Origin: Pectobacterium atrosepticum
GTDB taxonomy: Bacteria; Pseudomonadota; Gammaproteobacteria; Enterobacterales; Enterobacteriaceae
NCBI GenBank assembly: GCA_019056595.1
Contig: CP036163.1
Location: forward strand, 2,480,001-2,544,000
DNA: 64,000 nt
Direction of reading: 5' to 3'
This document shows positions 8,868 to 19,514 of this stretch, one piece after another. The notes below the pieces were generated by a model. It was not told where the DNA came from, searched no databases, and was given only the letters and a program-made list of their open reading frames with translations. The translations under genes and the position numbers were made by a program. The stretch's first letter is position 1; every line of letters begins with the position of its first letter.

Positions 8868-10374
8868 CAGCCGCTCCCGTTTGTACTGCGATGGCCTGCA
8901 TCACTGCGGCAACCGAGATCTCGCTATGTTCGAGATGCGCAACATGCTGCCTGTCACGCAGCACAATGATGCGGTCGGCATAACCGGTCAGCTCTTCCAG
9001 TTCAGAGGAGATCACCAATAACGCCATTCCCTGCTCACACAGTTTTTCGATCAGGCGAATGATTTCAGCATGCGCGCCGACATCAATACCTCTCGTTGGC
9101 TCATCTAGAATCAAGAAACGCGGTTCTGTTGCCAGCCAGCGTGATAACAGTACTTTTTGCTGATTCCCTCCCGATAGATACTGAATTTCCTGCTCAGCAC
9201 TAGGCGTGCGAATCCCCAATAGGCTGATAAACTTTTCAGCTATACGGGTTTGCTCGCGTAAAGAAATAGGCTTCAGCCAGCCGCGCTGCGCCTGAAGGGC
9301 CAGAATAATGTTCTCTCGTACCGTTGCTGCACCGACGATGCCGTCAGTTTTGCGATCCTCTGGGCAATAGCCAAAACCCAGCTTTCCTGCTGCACGCGGC
9401 GTGCGAATGTTGATTTTTTTACCATCAACCCACGCTTCACCGGCGTCAGGCACGTTGATGCCAAATATCAGTTGCGCGGTTTCTGTCCTGCCCGATCCCA
9501 GCAGACCAGCCAGACCAACAATTTCTCCCGGACGCACGGAAAGCTCGAAGTCGTTAATCGAACCACGCCGACCATAATGTTTAAATTGCACAATGGGTTC
9601 ACCCGAGACGTCACTGTGTTCACCACGTTTAAGTAACGTTTCATCAAAACTGTGCCCCAGCATCATTTGGACTAATTCAATACGCGGTAGCTCTGCAGTT
9701 GGTAATGTCCCGACTAACCGTCCATTGCGTAAAACGGTAATTCTGTCGCTAATGCGGTAAACCTGATCCAGAAAATGCGTGACAAATATCATGCCGATTC
9801 CACGATCGCGTAGCTTCCGCAATATATCCAGCAGCATATCGACTTCTTTTGCATCGAGGCTGGCGGTAGGTTCATCGAGAATCAAGACTTTAGCGGAAAG
9901 ATCGACAGCTCTGGCAATCGCTACAATTTGCTGGACTGCAATGGAATAATTTCCAAGCGGATGACTAACATCAATAGCCAGCCCATAGTTCAATAACAGG
10001 GCCTCGGCCTGAAGCAGGATTTTGTGTTGATCAACAATGCCCCATCGTGTGGGTTCACGGCCAATAAATAAATTTGCCGCAACAGACAGATTCGGTAATA
10101 GATTAACCTCTTGATATACCGTACCGATGCCCAATGACTGAGCATGGGCCGTATTAACAGGATTAATCGCTATGCCATCGAGGATAATGTCACCCGATGA
10201 GCGATGGTAAACACCAGTCAGCGCCTTAATTAGCGTTGATTTCCCTGCACCATTTTCCCCCAGTAGAGCAACTATCTCGCCGCGATTAAGCGTAAAGTCC
10301 ACCTGATCTAATGCTTTCACCCCTGGAAATTCAACGCTCATGCTCCGAATATCTAACAACCGTGTCGTTTCCAT
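8854..10374 (-). CDS. ytfR: Galactofuranose ABC transporter ATP-binding protein YtfR
   Basis: CUT2-type ATPase with two tandem nucleotide-binding domains: Walker A GENGAGKST near residue 40 and the degenerate second one GLLGSGRTE near 290. Signature sequences are present, including LSGGNQQKV in the second half. The ATG at 10374 (METTRLL) is preferred over GTG/ATG codons 6-9 nt further up because TAGG lies at proper spacing. Energises import of galactofuranose with YtfQ, YtfT and YjfF. Confidence 0.93.
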   Translation of the reverse strand: METTRLLDIRSMSVEFPGVKALDQVDFTLNRGEIVALLGENGAGKSTLIKALTGVYHRSSGDIILDGIAINPVNTAHAQSLGIGTVYQEVNLLPNLSVAANLFIGREPTRWGIVDQHKILLQAEALLLNYGLAIDVSHPLGNYSIAVQQIVAIARAVDLSAKVLILDEPTASLDAKEVDMLLDILRKLRDRGIGMIFVTHFLDQVYRISDRITVLRNGRLVGTLPTAELPRIELVQMMLGHSFDETLLKRGEHSDVSGEPIVQFKHYGRRGSINDFELSVRPGEIVGLAGLLGSGRTETAQLIFGINVPDAGEAWVDGKKINIRTPRAAGKLGFGYCPEDRKTDGIVGAATVRENIILALQAQRGWLKPISLREQTRIAEKFISLLGIRTPSAEQEIQYLSGGNQQKVLLSRWLATEPRFLILDEPTRGIDVGAHAEIIRLIEKLCEQGMALLVISSELEELTGYADRIIVLRDRQHVAHLEHSEISVAAVMQAIAVQTGAADDRQ

Positions 10375-10564
10375 CAGCATCACCTATACGACAACTTAAC
10401 AAGGCTACGTCATACCTGAGCAATATTATGGTAAGTAGGCTAACAATATTCTCTGCCCTTTTGTTTACAGGAGCAGAAAATAGGGTAAACCCACTTTTCC
10501 ATATTCATATTTCTGCTAGGTATTTAGCAAAATTTATATAAATGATAAGTTCACAATATAAAGA

Positions 10565-11521
10565 TCAATAACCAAGATCTTTTTTGGTTTCATACTCCTG
10601 TTTTGCCGTATCGGACAGCAATAAACGAGACTCTGTCTGAATAAATTTTTCTGGCTGTTTTCCGTCCTTCTTCATCGCTAATAAAGCATCAAAAGCAGGT
10701 CCAGCCATATTGGGTGTTAACTCAACGGTAGCATTGGCTTCACCATTCATCATGGCCTTGAAAATATCGGGAACACCATCAATAGAGACAACTTTTATTT
10801 GTGAGCCAGGTTTTAGGCCTGCCTCTTTAATTGCCTGAATAGCACCTATAGCCATATCATCATTATGTGCATAAACCGCGCAGATATTTTTTCCGTTCTG
10901 CTCAGCTTTAATAAAGCTTTCCATGACCTCTTTACCCTTACTGCGAGTAAAGTCTCCTGACTGTGATCGAATAATTTTTATCTGTGGATCTGAAGCTATA
11001 CCTTCAGCAAACCCTTTCTTGCGGTTGATCGCAACGCTAGCCCCAACCGTTCCCTGCAATTCGACAACATTACACGGTTTACCTGCAGCCTCTTTCACAA
11101 GCCATTCCCCTGCCACTTTTCCTTCATAGACACTGTCAGAGGCAATAGCAGCGGTGTACAGCGATGGATCGCTAACCTCAATCGTTCTATCAAGCAGGAA
11201 TACCGGGATTTTTGCTTCTTTAGCTTCCTGTAAGACTGGTGCCCAGCCTGTAGCAACGACCGGTGCGATAAATATGGCATCAACACTCTGAGCGATGAAT
11301 GACCGTACAGCCTTAATCTGGTTCTCTTGTTTCTGCTGAGCATCAGCAATTTTTAGCGTTATTCCACGCTTCTCTGCTTCTTGCTTCGACACTTTAGTCT
11401 CTGCAGAGCGCCATCCTGATTCTGAACCAATCTGAGAAAACCCAACCGTCAAGGGTTTTGCCTGTACGGCACCACATAATGCCGTGCTTACAGCAACAGC
11501 TACCAGTAAACGTCTGTACAT
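10565..11521 (-). CDS. ytfQ: Galactofuranose-binding periplasmic protein YtfQ
   Basis: 318-residue periplasmic sugar-binding protein with a signal peptide (MYRRLLVAVAVSTALCGAVQA, cleavage before KPLTVGF). The mature part closely follows E. coli YtfQ (GFSQIGSESGWR, QKQENQIKAVRSF, VELTPNMAGPAFDAL). It is first in the operon, with a 190-nt gap before ytfR. That gap contains an AT-rich tract but no ORF. In E. coli this operon lies elsewhere; here it sits between tRNA-Trp and hdfR. Confidence 0.95.
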   Translation of the reverse strand: MYRRLLVAVAVSTALCGAVQAKPLTVGFSQIGSESGWRSAETKVSKQEAEKRGITLKIADAQQKQENQIKAVRSFIAQSVDAIFIAPVVATGWAPVLQEAKEAKIPVFLLDRTIEVSDPSLYTAAIASDSVYEGKVAGEWLVKEAAGKPCNVVELQGTVGASVAINRKKGFAEGIASDPQIKIIRSQSGDFTRSKGKEVMESFIKAEQNGKNICAVYAHNDDMAIGAIQAIKEAGLKPGSQIKVVSIDGVPDIFKAMMNGEANATVELTPNMAGPAFDALLAMKKDGKQPEKFIQTESRLLLSDTAKQEYETKKDLGY

Positions 11522-11923
11522 ACTTAAACTCCTTCTGTGTAGTCTTACAGCTACTTAGTCAGATTTCAGGTACAGCGTAGCGCTACGAATTTATGCTATA
11601 GCGCTGCCGATGTAATGTTGGCAGGTATAACTAGCAAGTGAATGCAACCTGAAGGATCGCTGTGAAAAACGATTTACCCTCACTCAGGTTGTAGATAGTT
11701 TTAGTTCAAATATCGAACAAGGTAGATGAGCAAGTTCACAACCTGGTATTACGGTGATTTTGTGCATATTTACAGCTAAATAAGCACGATCGTTCAGAAG
11801 GACATCAAAGGTCTTTATCTATTAAATAACAATACCTTAGAGTTTATGGCTATTCAAAAAAGAGGAATAATGAAGAAATCGAGGGGAGGTATACAAGGCA
11901 GGATTTAGCATAGAGTACAAATC
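11522..11923. other. ytfQ upstream region
   Basis: No gene. Near ytfQ there is a perfect 12-bp palindrome, CGTAGCGCTACG, at 11576-11587, and a second TAGCGCT-containing half site about 20 nt on. These are candidate operators for a LacI/GalR-type regulator, but the identity is a guess. The rest, toward the tRNA terminator, is AT-rich and featureless to me. Confidence 0.4.
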
Positions 11924-11955
11924 AAAAAAAACCCTTCACGATAACGTGAAGGGTT
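11924..11955 (-). terminator. Terminator of the rRNA/tRNA operon
   Basis: Minus-strand stem AAACCCTTCACG with CGTGAAGGGTTT (TTAT loop) followed by eight T. It lies a few bases beyond the tRNA-Trp 3' end and ends the rrn transcript. Confidence 0.9.
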
Positions 11956-11960
11956 TTATT

Positions 11961-12036
11961 TGGCAGGGGCGGAGAGACTCGAACTCGCGACACCCGGTTT
12001 TGGAGACCGGTGCTCTACCAACTGAGCTACGCCCCT
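11961..12036 (-). tRNA. trpT: tRNA-Trp (CCA anticodon)
   Basis: 76-nt cloverleaf with encoded CCA. The minus strand begins AGGGGCGTAGCTCAGTTGG; the anticodon loop is CTCCAAA and the T-arm is GTTCGAGTC. Last gene of the rrn transcript, 54 nt after tRNA-Asp. The Asp-Trp order matches the distal end of E. coli rrnC. Confidence 0.97.
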
Positions 12037-12090
12037 AAATTATTCTTAACATTATGCCTGCTAAAGTTAGCAGGCATAATTTTTAATAAG

Positions 12091-12167
12091 TGGCGGAACG
12101 GACGGGGCTCGAACCCGCGACCCCCTGCGTGACAGGCAGGTATTCTAACCAACTGAACTACCGCTCC
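12091..12167 (-). tRNA. aspT: tRNA-Asp (GTC anticodon)
   Basis: 77-nt tRNA with encoded CCA. The minus strand begins GGAGCGGTAGTTCAGTTGG; the anticodon stem-loop is CCTGCCTGTCACGCAGG. It lies just downstream of 5S rRNA, as in E. coli rrnC. Confidence 0.97.
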
Positions 12168-12217
12168 ACCGAATTTCTCTACAACCACCAGATTGCTCCG
12201 GCTTACTGCTTAATTTG

Positions 12218-12337
12218 ATGCCTGGCAGTTCCCTACTCTCACATGGGGAGACCCCACACTACCATCGGCGCTACGGCGTTTCACTTCTGAGTTCGGCATG
12301 GGGTCAGGTGGGACCACCGCGCTATCGCCGCCAGGCA
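12218..12337 (-). rRNA. rrf: 5S rRNA
   Basis: 120-nt 5S rRNA, complete. The minus strand begins TGCCTGGCGGCGATAGCG and ends with the pairing segment CTGCCAGGCA. Internal landmarks GTCCCACCTGACCCCATGCC and GCCGAACTCAGAAGTGAAAC are present. Unlike the neighbouring 16S and 23S segments it appears intact. Confidence 0.95.
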
Positions 12338-12463
12338 AATTCTGTTTCATTCCAACCGTTACTTATCATGACTTTTTGTCATCTCCGTAACCATCAGAAC
12401 CAATCTTCGAACAAGCTGAATATCGTTTTATATGAGTCACCCACAAAACACCTTCGGTGTTGT

Positions 12464-12588
12464 AAGGTTAAGCCTCTCGGGTCATTAGTACTGGTTAGCT
12501 CAACGTATCGCTACGCTTACACACCCAGCCTATCTACGTCGTAGTCTTCAACGGCCCTTCAGGGGCATCTAGTGCCCAGGGAAGACTA
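12464..12588 (-). rRNA. rrl: 23S rRNA, 3'-terminal fragment only (about 125 nt)
   Basis: The minus-strand end matches the 3' end of enterobacterial 23S (AGTCTTCCCTGGGCAC through GGTGTGTAAGCG to GAGGCTTAACCTT). Everything upstream in 23S, roughly 2.8 kb, is missing. The fragment is fused directly to the end of the 16S-23S spacer. It cannot form a functional large-subunit rRNA as written. This is either a real deletion scar or an assembly collapse. Confidence 0.88.
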
Positions 12589-12665
12589 AGATGTTTCTTT
12601 CGATTCATCATCGCGCTGCCATTATTTGAGAGACTCATTGACACACTGACTCATCACAACTCGGA
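12589..12665 (-). other. Remnant of the 16S-23S internal transcribed spacer
   Basis: The minus-strand segment GAGTCTCTCAAATAATGGCA to GATGAATCGAAAGAAACATC is the 23S-proximal end of an enterobacterial ITS. No spacer tRNA is present. Most of the ITS, the last 30 or so bases of 16S and the first bases of 23S are absent, so both edges are abnormal joins. Confidence 0.75.
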
Positions 12666-13582
<917 letters not shown>

Positions 13583-13733
13583 AAGATTTGTTTGATTTGC
13601 TGAACTCGTCAGCGATGCTCAAAGAATTAAAACTGTTTATTCGTAATGAATTTCACTGTTGTTCACTCTTCAAGACTTTTTATATCGTTTAAGATACGGT
13701 CTTGTGAGTGCCCACACAGATTGTCTGATTATA

Positions 13734-13746
13734 TTGTTAAAGAGCA
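13734..13746 (-). promoter_or_regulatory. rrn leader boxA antitermination site
   Basis: Minus-strand TGCTCTTTAACAA followed by the conserved AATCAGACAATCTGTGTGGG region of the rrn leader. Nus factors bind boxA to allow antitermination across rRNA. Confidence 0.9.
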
Positions 13747-13776
13747 GTGCCACGTCTTCCGTGGCGCGGGCCGCAT

Positions 13777-13804
13777 ATATTATGCTTTTCCGCTGTGAAG
13801 TCAA
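13777..13804 (-). promoter_or_regulatory. rrn promoter P2
   Basis: Minus-strand TTGACT (13799-13804) and TAATAT (13777-13782) with a 16-nt spacer, followed by a GC-rich discriminator (GCGGCCCGCGCC). Arrangement matches E. coli rrn P2. Confidence 0.88.
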
Positions 13805-13883
13805 GTCATTACTGACCGCCTTCGTTGAATCTTTTCTGTCACACCAACTTCGTAAGTCGCTGTTGCCGTGCCAGTGGATGCGC

Positions 13884-13911
13884 ATTATAGGGACTTCTCG
13901 CCCGCTGACAA
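13884..13911 (-). promoter_or_regulatory. rrn promoter P1
   Basis: Minus-strand TTGTCA (13906-13911), a 16-nt spacer and a perfect TATAAT (13884-13889) with GCGC discriminator, the classic growth-rate-controlled rrn P1. P1 and P2 are about 107 nt apart. The AT-rich DNA above 13911 could hold UP element and Fis sites, but it is short before murI ends at 13963. Confidence 0.9.
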
Positions 13912-13962
13912 GCGCTAAATGCAAAATAATTATCGCTTGTCTACTATTCACCCACAATGCGA

Positions 13963-14820
13963 TTAAAGTGGCAGTTTTTCCAGCGAATTGAAGCCATAAC
14001 GCTGCAATATTGGCCACAGCGTGGCCACTTTAGGCGTAATCTTCAGGCAATAAACCAGATTCCTATCTGTAGAAAGCGGAGGATTATCCAGATTAGCAAT
14101 CAGCCATGCCGTTCTTTTGGCTATAGCAGCGCCAGAATCCACAAGACGCGTCCCTTCAGGCAAAACCATCTTCAGCTCTTCTGCCAACAATGGGAAATGC
14201 GTACAGCCAAGCACAACCGTATCTGGTGGCTCTGTCAGACGTAGCCAAGGACGCAGAATTTTTTGCAGTTCAGAAATTGAGATCGCCTCCCCCTGCAATT
14301 TAGCCTCTGCCAACTCAACCAGTTCCGACGATCCCAGCGACAAAATCTGGCAATCCGTAGCAAAACGGGTAATCAGCTCGTGTGTATACGGGCGTTGAAC
14401 GGTTGCCCGCGTCGCCAGTAGGCCAACAACGCCGTTGCGCGTCAGCTTAGCCGCAGGTTTAACCGCAGGGACGACGCCCACGACAGGGAAAGTAAAACGT
14501 TCACGTAAAGCAGGAAGGGAAATCGTACTTGCCGTATTGCAAGCAATCACAACCAATGCGAGCTGATGGCGTTGTTGAACTGCACTGACAATCTCAACCA
14601 CACGCTCGATAATAAATTGCTGTGATTTCTCACCATAAGGAAACGCTTCATTATCGAATGCGTATATATAGTGAAGATCCGGCAGGAGTTGCCGGATTTC
14701 ATCATAAACAGACAGCCCGCCTACGCCGGAATCAAACACCAGAATCGTAGGACGGGATGGCAGGTTAGAAGGTATAGCTTCCAGTGAGATAGTATTCTCG
14801 CCCTGCCGTGCGGTAGCCAT
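13963..14820 (-). CDS. murI: Glutamate racemase
   Basis: Cofactor-independent racemase supplying D-glutamate for peptidoglycan. The two catalytic cysteines lie in VIACNTAST and VLGCTHFPL; substrate motif [13 protein letters not shown]. The start at 14820 (MATARQGEN) gives 285 residues, the same as E. coli; the longer frame to 14865 is not conserved. It overlaps the btuB 3' end by 56 nt, an arrangement also found in E. coli, and lies just upstream of the rrn promoters. Confidence 0.95.
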   Translation of the reverse strand: MATARQGENTISLEAIPSNLPSRPTILVFDSGVGGLSVYDEIRQLLPDLHYIYAFDNEAFPYGEKSQQFIIERVVEIVSAVQQRHQLALVVIACNTASTISLPALRERFTFPVVGVVPAVKPAAKLTRNGVVGLLATRATVQRPYTHELITRFATDCQILSLGSSELVELAEAKLQGEAISISELQKILRPWLRLTEPPDTVVLGCTHFPLLAEELKMVLPEGTRLVDSGAAIAKRTAWLIANLDNPPLSTDRNLVYCLKITPKVATLWPILQRYGFNSLEKLPL

Positions 14821-16612
14821 ATGCCGTCTCATAATCTTTATCAAACAGGTTGGCGATTCTACCACGAACCGTCAGATGAGAGGTGACTGGATATGATGCG
14901 GCGAGATCCCATAGGCTTACACCACCAAGCTTGACTGTCTGATAGTCATCAACCGCTGGGATATAATTGCCATAATCTTTGTCGTAACGGCTTCCCAGAT
15001 ATTGATACGTTACACTCCAATCAAGATCGTACACCTGCCAATCCAGTTGATATTTTACCTGCTGCTTTGCACGGCGAGCCAACGGCTCATCAGTGATGGC
15101 ATTGCGCGAGTCAACATAATCATAGCTAATACGATGGCCGACAGGCCCAGTGTCAAAACTAGCGGTGGCTTCAATCCCTTTGATTTTGGCTTTACCGACA
15201 TTTTCATAAACGTAACCAGTGCTGCCTGTTGCATCAATCAGGTTGTCGATGTCATTGCGGTATCCAGAAACCCTCCATATAACTGGCCCAGTAAGACCTT
15301 CAACTCCACTTTCCCACTGTTTGCTTTCTTCTGGCTGAAGGTCACGGTTGCTGCCAAACCTTCCATATAATTGCCCCATATTTGGCGCTTTAAATGCAGT
15401 GCCATAAGAAGCAATCAAGCTATAACCTTCAATAAACTCCCAGGACGCCCCTGTTCGCCAAGTATTATGCCAACCGAATTCAGATTGATCGTCACCACGA
15501 ACAGATCCTTCAAGCACTATGGAGGCAAAGCGTTGCTGTCCAGTAAGGTAAATACCTGTATTATTTTGACTTTCTTCTCGGTTCACGCTGGTTGAATCCG
15601 GCTTAATGATCTGATCCTGCCAATCAACTCCAGCACTCACCGTACCCGCGCCCACTTGCAGCACATTGCCCCACTGTGCGTTGTATTGCTGGGAATCAAC
15701 TAACGTCGAACCGCTGCTATGCAGACCTCTGAGCGGATCGTAGTCATAATCTTTGCTATGGCTATAGCTTCCAATTAACTGTGTGGAGTAAATACCACTC
15801 TGATAGCGCAGGCCGGTATCCCATGTTTGGCTATAAAGCTGACGAGTATCTACCGAAGAGAAGTTGTCGTAGTCAGTGCGGTTGTCATAACCATAGCCCC
15901 GAAGAAAACCGCTGAATTGATCACCAAATTTATGTTCAACCGTACCATACAACGATTTACTCATAAATCCGTCACGGTCAGGCTGCGCAGGCGAAGCAGT
16001 ACCGTAAGCAACCACGTCAAATCCTTTGGTGTAAACGTAATTACCGGCCAATGTCGCTGTTGTGCTGTCGCCTAATGCTTGCTGCGTTGCAGCATCGTAG
16101 GATTGATAACCTTTTGATCCCACACCAGCGTTCAATGTGGTGCCGTTCTTCTCTCTGGTGGTGATAATATTTACCACACCACCAATAGCGTCAGACCCAT
16201 AAACCGCAGAGCGTGAACCACGAATATATTCAACTTTCTGCACCAGTGAGAGAGGAATTTGGCTGAGGTCAGATGACCCACTAATACCTGCCTGATTCAG
16301 CCGAATACCATCGATCAGTACGAGCACGTGGCTAGAGTTAGTCCCACGAATAAACAACGAGCTTTTTTGCCCTAATCCACCATTTTGTCCGATATCCACA
16401 CCAGGTAAACGACGCATAACATCAGTTAGGCTTTTTGCCTGCCAGCGGTCGATCTCTTCACGAGTAACCACGGTTGTCGGTGCCAAGACACTGTTTACTG
16501 GCTGTTGAAAACGGTTAGCAGTAACCACCATGGCATTGTTATCCGTTTCCTGCGCCCAGCCAGAAAATGCCGTGACGGAAAGCGCCGTCAGCAGCGAAAT
16601 TTTTTTAATCAT
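14765..16612 (-). CDS. btuB: Vitamin B12 TonB-dependent outer membrane receptor
   Basis: 615-residue outer membrane beta-barrel importing cobalamin. Signal peptide [20 protein letters not shown], a TonB box around [10 protein letters not shown], a plug domain ([38 protein letters not shown]) and a C-terminal beta signal ending YLTGSYTF with terminal Phe. Expression is likely controlled by the cobalamin riboswitch directly upstream. The 3' end overlaps murI. Confidence 0.96.
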   Translation of the reverse strand: MIKKISLLTALSVTAFSGWAQETDNNAMVVTANRFQQPVNSVLAPTTVVTREEIDRWQAKSLTDVMRRLPGVDIGQNGGLGQKSSLFIRGTNSSHVLVLIDGIRLNQAGISGSSDLSQIPLSLVQKVEYIRGSRSAVYGSDAIGGVVNIITTREKNGTTLNAGVGSKGYQSYDAATQQALGDSTTATLAGNYVYTKGFDVVAYGTASPAQPDRDGFMSKSLYGTVEHKFGDQFSGFLRGYGYDNRTDYDNFSSVDTRQLYSQTWDTGLRYQSGIYSTQLIGSYSHSKDYDYDPLRGLHSSGSTLVDSQQYNAQWGNVLQVGAGTVSAGVDWQDQIIKPDSTSVNREESQNNTGIYLTGQQRFASIVLEGSVRGDDQSEFGWHNTWRTGASWEFIEGYSLIASYGTAFKAPNMGQLYGRFGSNRDLQPEESKQWESGVEGLTGPVIWRVSGYRNDIDNLIDATGSTGYVYENVGKAKIKGIEATASFDTGPVGHRISYDYVDSRNAITDEPLARRAKQQVKYQLDWQVYDLDWSVTYQYLGSRYDKDYGNYIPAVDDYQTVKLGGVSLWDLAASYPVTSHLTVRGRIANLFDKDYETAYGYRTAGREYYLTGSYTF

Positions 16613-16689
16613 TGTTAATGCATCCGAGAGATAATAAGGATGCCGCAGATTCTGTTAATAGCACGCGATATGCAGAACCAATTGCGACG

Positions 16690-16968
16690 TATTCCGGCAG
16701 GTCTTCGGGCTTGGATGCCGTTGTTACCACAAACCGTCAACAACAGTAGGGGATACAACGAAAGCGATGACTTCCCATCGATACCCAGCATACTTCAAGT
16801 TGCATGTGCGCTGTTCAAAACGTTAACGTTTTGTCCTACAACTCGAAATATTTAGAGTACATAACAGTGTCTGCAATAATGCTATCGCTCGGGCATTCCT
16901 TACCGCTGCGCGTCAGCTCCAGATTTACACTGGATTCCCTTTTGACTTGTGATACAAGGCCGGACGCT
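16690..16968 (-). promoter_or_regulatory. Cobalamin riboswitch of btuB, enlarged by a repeat insertion
   Basis: The minus strand carries the conserved core segments of the btuB leader: GGGAATCCAGTG, ATCTGGAGCTGACGCGCAGC, GGTAAGGAATG, GATGGGAAGTC and the B12 box AAGCCCGAAGACCTGCCGG (16694-16712). The order matches E. coli. Adenosylcobalamin binding should reduce btuB expression. The peripheral stem between the CACTG and GATGGGAAG segments holds an 80-nt insertion (16781-16860) absent from E. coli. Confidence 0.9.
16781..16860 (-). repeat. Shortened copy of the 195-bp palindromic repeat
   Basis: On the minus strand it starts TACTCTAAATATTTCGAGTT and ends CAACTTGAAGTATGCTGGGT, matching the terminal inverted repeats of the elements at 42461 and 51870. 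The interior is replaced by a perfect 18-bp palindrome, CAAAACGTTAACGTTTTG (16816-16833). It lies within the cobalamin riboswitch, in the same orientation relative to transcription as the other copies. Confidence 0.85.
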
Positions 16969-17110
16969 CATCCTACAATCGCGAGTTACGGAAGTCTAGA
17001 CTTCTACTTCACTACAGGATAATAACGTAACAAAACTGGACTTTCTGACCGGATTCCCTACAATTCCCGGCCAATAACGCCCTTTTAGACGCTATTCAGA
17101 CGAGAAATCC

Positions 17111-18214
17111 ATGACGCCAGAAATCCTGCCCATCGAAGACTATGACGACCAGCTTGCGGAGAAAACGGAGCGTCTACGTGGAATGATGGCACCTTTCAAC
17201 GCACCGGAGCCTGCCGTCTTCCGTTCTCCCGTCAGTCACTATCGGATGCGCGCCGAATTCCGTATCTGGCACGATGGTGACGAGCTTTACCACATCATGT
17301 TTGACCAGCAGACCAAACAACGCATCCGAGTCGATCGATTCCCTGCAGCCAGCGAACTCATTAACCGCCTGATGCCGGAGATGCTTGCCGCAATTCAGCC
17401 TGACCCCGTACTGCGCCGTAAGCTATTCCAGATAGATTATCTGTCGACCCTAAGCGGCGAAGTGATTGTTTCTCTGTTGTATCACCGCGCTCTGAACGAA
17501 GAATGGCAGGAACATGCCCGCGCACTGCGCGATAGCCTGACGGCGCAAGGGTTCAACCTACAGTTGATTGGTCGCGCGACAAAAACCAAAATCTGCCTCG
17601 ATCGCGATTATGTCGATGAATGCCTGCCGGTTGCAGGTCGGAATATGATTTACCGACAGGTAGAAAACAGCTTCACACAGCCGAATGCTGCAGTAAATAT
17701 TCAGATGCTGGAATGGGCGTTGGATGCCACGGCGGGCTCGAAAGGAGATTTGCTGGAGCTGTATTGCGGTAATGGCAATTTTTCACTCGCGCTGGCAAGA
17801 AACTTCGAGCGCGTGCTGGCGACCGAAATCGCCAAGCCATCCGTCGCGGCTGCACAATATAATATTGCCGCGAATCAGATAGAGAACGTGCAGATTATCC
17901 GCATGGCGGCAGAAGAATTTACGCAAGCTATGCAGGGTGTGCGTCAGTTTAACCGCTTACAGGGTATCGATCTGACGAGCTACCAGTGCGAGACCATTTT
18001 TGTTGACCCGCCGCGCAGCGGACTGGATGACGAAACGGTGAAATTGGTGCAGGCGTATCCGCGTATTCTTTATATTTCCTGTAACCCGGAAACGTTGAGC
18101 AACAACCTGAAAACGCTATCGGAAACCCACGACATTCGCCGTCTGGCGCTGTTCGATCAATTCCCTTACACCCATCATATGGAGTGTGGCGTACTGTTGG
18201 AAAAACGTCAGTAA
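17111..18214 (+). CDS. trmA: tRNA (uracil-5-)-methyltransferase
   Basis: 367-residue SAM-dependent enzyme making m5U54 in the T-loop of tRNAs. SAM site [16 protein letters not shown]; the [10 protein letters not shown] motif; nucleophile cysteine in YISCNPETL; general base in the HHMECG end motif. Length equals the E. coli enzyme within one residue. Divergent from btuB across the riboswitch region, as in E. coli. A GC-rich inverted repeat at 18225-18244 follows the gene but lacks a T run. Confidence 0.96.
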   Translation: MTPEILPIEDYDDQLAEKTERLRGMMAPFNAPEPAVFRSPVSHYRMRAEFRIWHDGDELYHIMFDQQTKQRIRVDRFPAASELINRLMPEMLAAIQPDPVLRRKLFQIDYLSTLSGEVIVSLLYHRALNEEWQEHARALRDSLTAQGFNLQLIGRATKTKICLDRDYVDECLPVAGRNMIYRQVENSFTQPNAAVNIQMLEWALDATAGSKGDLLELYCGNGNFSLALARNFERVLATEIAKPSVAAAQYNIAANQIENVQIIRMAAEEFTQAMQGVRQFNRLQGIDLTSYQCETIFVDPPRSGLDDETVKLVQAYPRILYISCNPETLSNNLKTLSETHDIRRLALFDQFPYTHHMECGVLLEKRQ

Positions 18215-18254
18215 CGCACACAAACTGGCGGGCCACCCCGCCAGCATTCACCCG

Positions 18255-18641
18255 CTACAGCGTTTCGCTCTCTTCTGTTGATACCGACTCCGTCGTTTTT
18301 CTGCGACGCAGTCTCAAACCAATCCAGAAAACCAATGCCACGCACAGGATTGAAGGAATAAAGTTCGATCCGATGGCGGGATATTCAACGCGCACGATGG
18401 CGCTGTAAATCAATAAACCCAGCAAAAAACTGGCCGCCGCCAGCATCGGAATACCTTCCGGCATACTGTGGTGCAAATAACGTTGATGCAGGCAGTTGAT
18501 GGACAATACCAGCGCAATCAGAGGAAAAATAGAGAACGGAACAATACTGCTGAACAAGGCAGCGAACGCGCCGTTGACGGATAAGCCCGCAATCAGCGCC
18601 AAAACCAGCGTACCTTTTTCTTGGTGAGGCTTTTCTGTCAT
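18255..18641 (-). CDS. yijD: DUF1422 family inner membrane protein YijD
   Basis: 128-residue protein with about four hydrophobic segments and a basic C-terminus, matching E. coli YijD ([27 protein letters not shown]). Function unknown. It lies 32 nt downstream of fabR in the same direction, as in E. coli, and converges on trmA. Confidence 0.9.
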   Translation of the reverse strand: MTEKPHQEKGTLVLALIAGLSVNGAFAALFSSIVPFSIFPLIALVLSINCLHQRYLHHSMPEGIPMLAAASFLLGLLIYSAIVRVEYPAIGSNFIPSILCVALVFWIGLRLRRRKTTESVSTEESETL

Positions 18642-18673
18642 GGTTTCTCCCTTCTCATGTTGGTATAGAGGGT

Positions 18674-19303
18674 TTATGGCACAGTAAAGCTACTGTCGTG
18701 TTCTTTTCTGTACCAGTAATAGGCACCTTTGGCGATCATCCGCAGTTGCAGTACCAGTCGTTCTTCCAGCTGTTTACGCTGTTCCAGCGAAACATCTAAG
18801 GCTTCTGCTCCCGCACTGAAAACAATAGTCACCATCGCTTCCGACTGCGCTTCTGCGAAGCTGCGGGGAATATGGTTTTCCACCTCAAGATAATCCGCCA
18901 GTTCAGCGATAAAATGCTGAATCTCACGCGCGACCGCCGCACGGAAAGCCGCCGACGTCCCTGAACGTTCACGCAGTAATAGCCGGAACGCATTCGGATT
19001 ATTGCCGATAAACTCCATGAAGGTGGAAACCGACGTCCTGATTACGCTACCCGTTTTGGCGATACGTTGCCGGGCCTGCCGCATTAGCTGGCGCAGCATT
19101 AATCCGCTTTCGTCAACCATTGTCAGCCCCAGCTCATCCACGTCTCGAAAATGACGATAGAAAGATGTCGGCGCAATACCCGCTTCACGGGCGACTTCAC
19201 GCAGGCTCAAGCTGGCAAAGCTGCGCTCAGCGCTTAACTGGCTAAATGCAGCTTCAATAAGGGAACGACGAGTCCGTTCTTTTTGTTGTGCTCTGACACC
19301 CAT
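18674..19303 (-). CDS. fabR: TetR-family regulator FabR
   Basis: Repressor of fabA and fabB controlling unsaturated fatty acid content. N-terminal TetR HTH ([20 protein letters not shown]); the rest is nearly identical to E. coli over the ligand domain. ATG at 19303 ([13 protein letters not shown]) gives 209 residues. A TTG four codons earlier is possible but not conserved. Divergent from sthA. Confidence 0.95.
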   Translation of the reverse strand: MGVRAQQKERTRRSLIEAAFSQLSAERSFASLSLREVAREAGIAPTSFYRHFRDVDELGLTMVDESGLMLRQLMRQARQRIAKTGSVIRTSVSTFMEFIGNNPNAFRLLLRERSGTSAAFRAAVAREIQHFIAELADYLEVENHIPRSFAEAQSEAMVTIVFSAGAEALDVSLEQRKQLEERLVLQLRMIAKGAYYWYRKEHDSSFTVP

Positions 19304-19514
19304 TATGCTGCCCAAATGATCTCTCCCCTTTCCAGAGGGGCACTATAGCAAACTTTATTGTCCACAGAATGAGACAAAGTTTGCCATATTAAGAATGTGA
19401 GAATCTGTTTCCATAGTAAAGGCAGGGATGATTGGGTTCTGCCGCAGTCGATGCTACAATCGCACAATGTTACAGTTGCGTTATTAATTTGTATAAAAAC
19501 AGGGTTAACCTACC

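Noticed and set aside
18225-18244. GC-rich inverted repeat after trmA as a terminator
   Set aside because: The stem is good but there is no T run in either direction.
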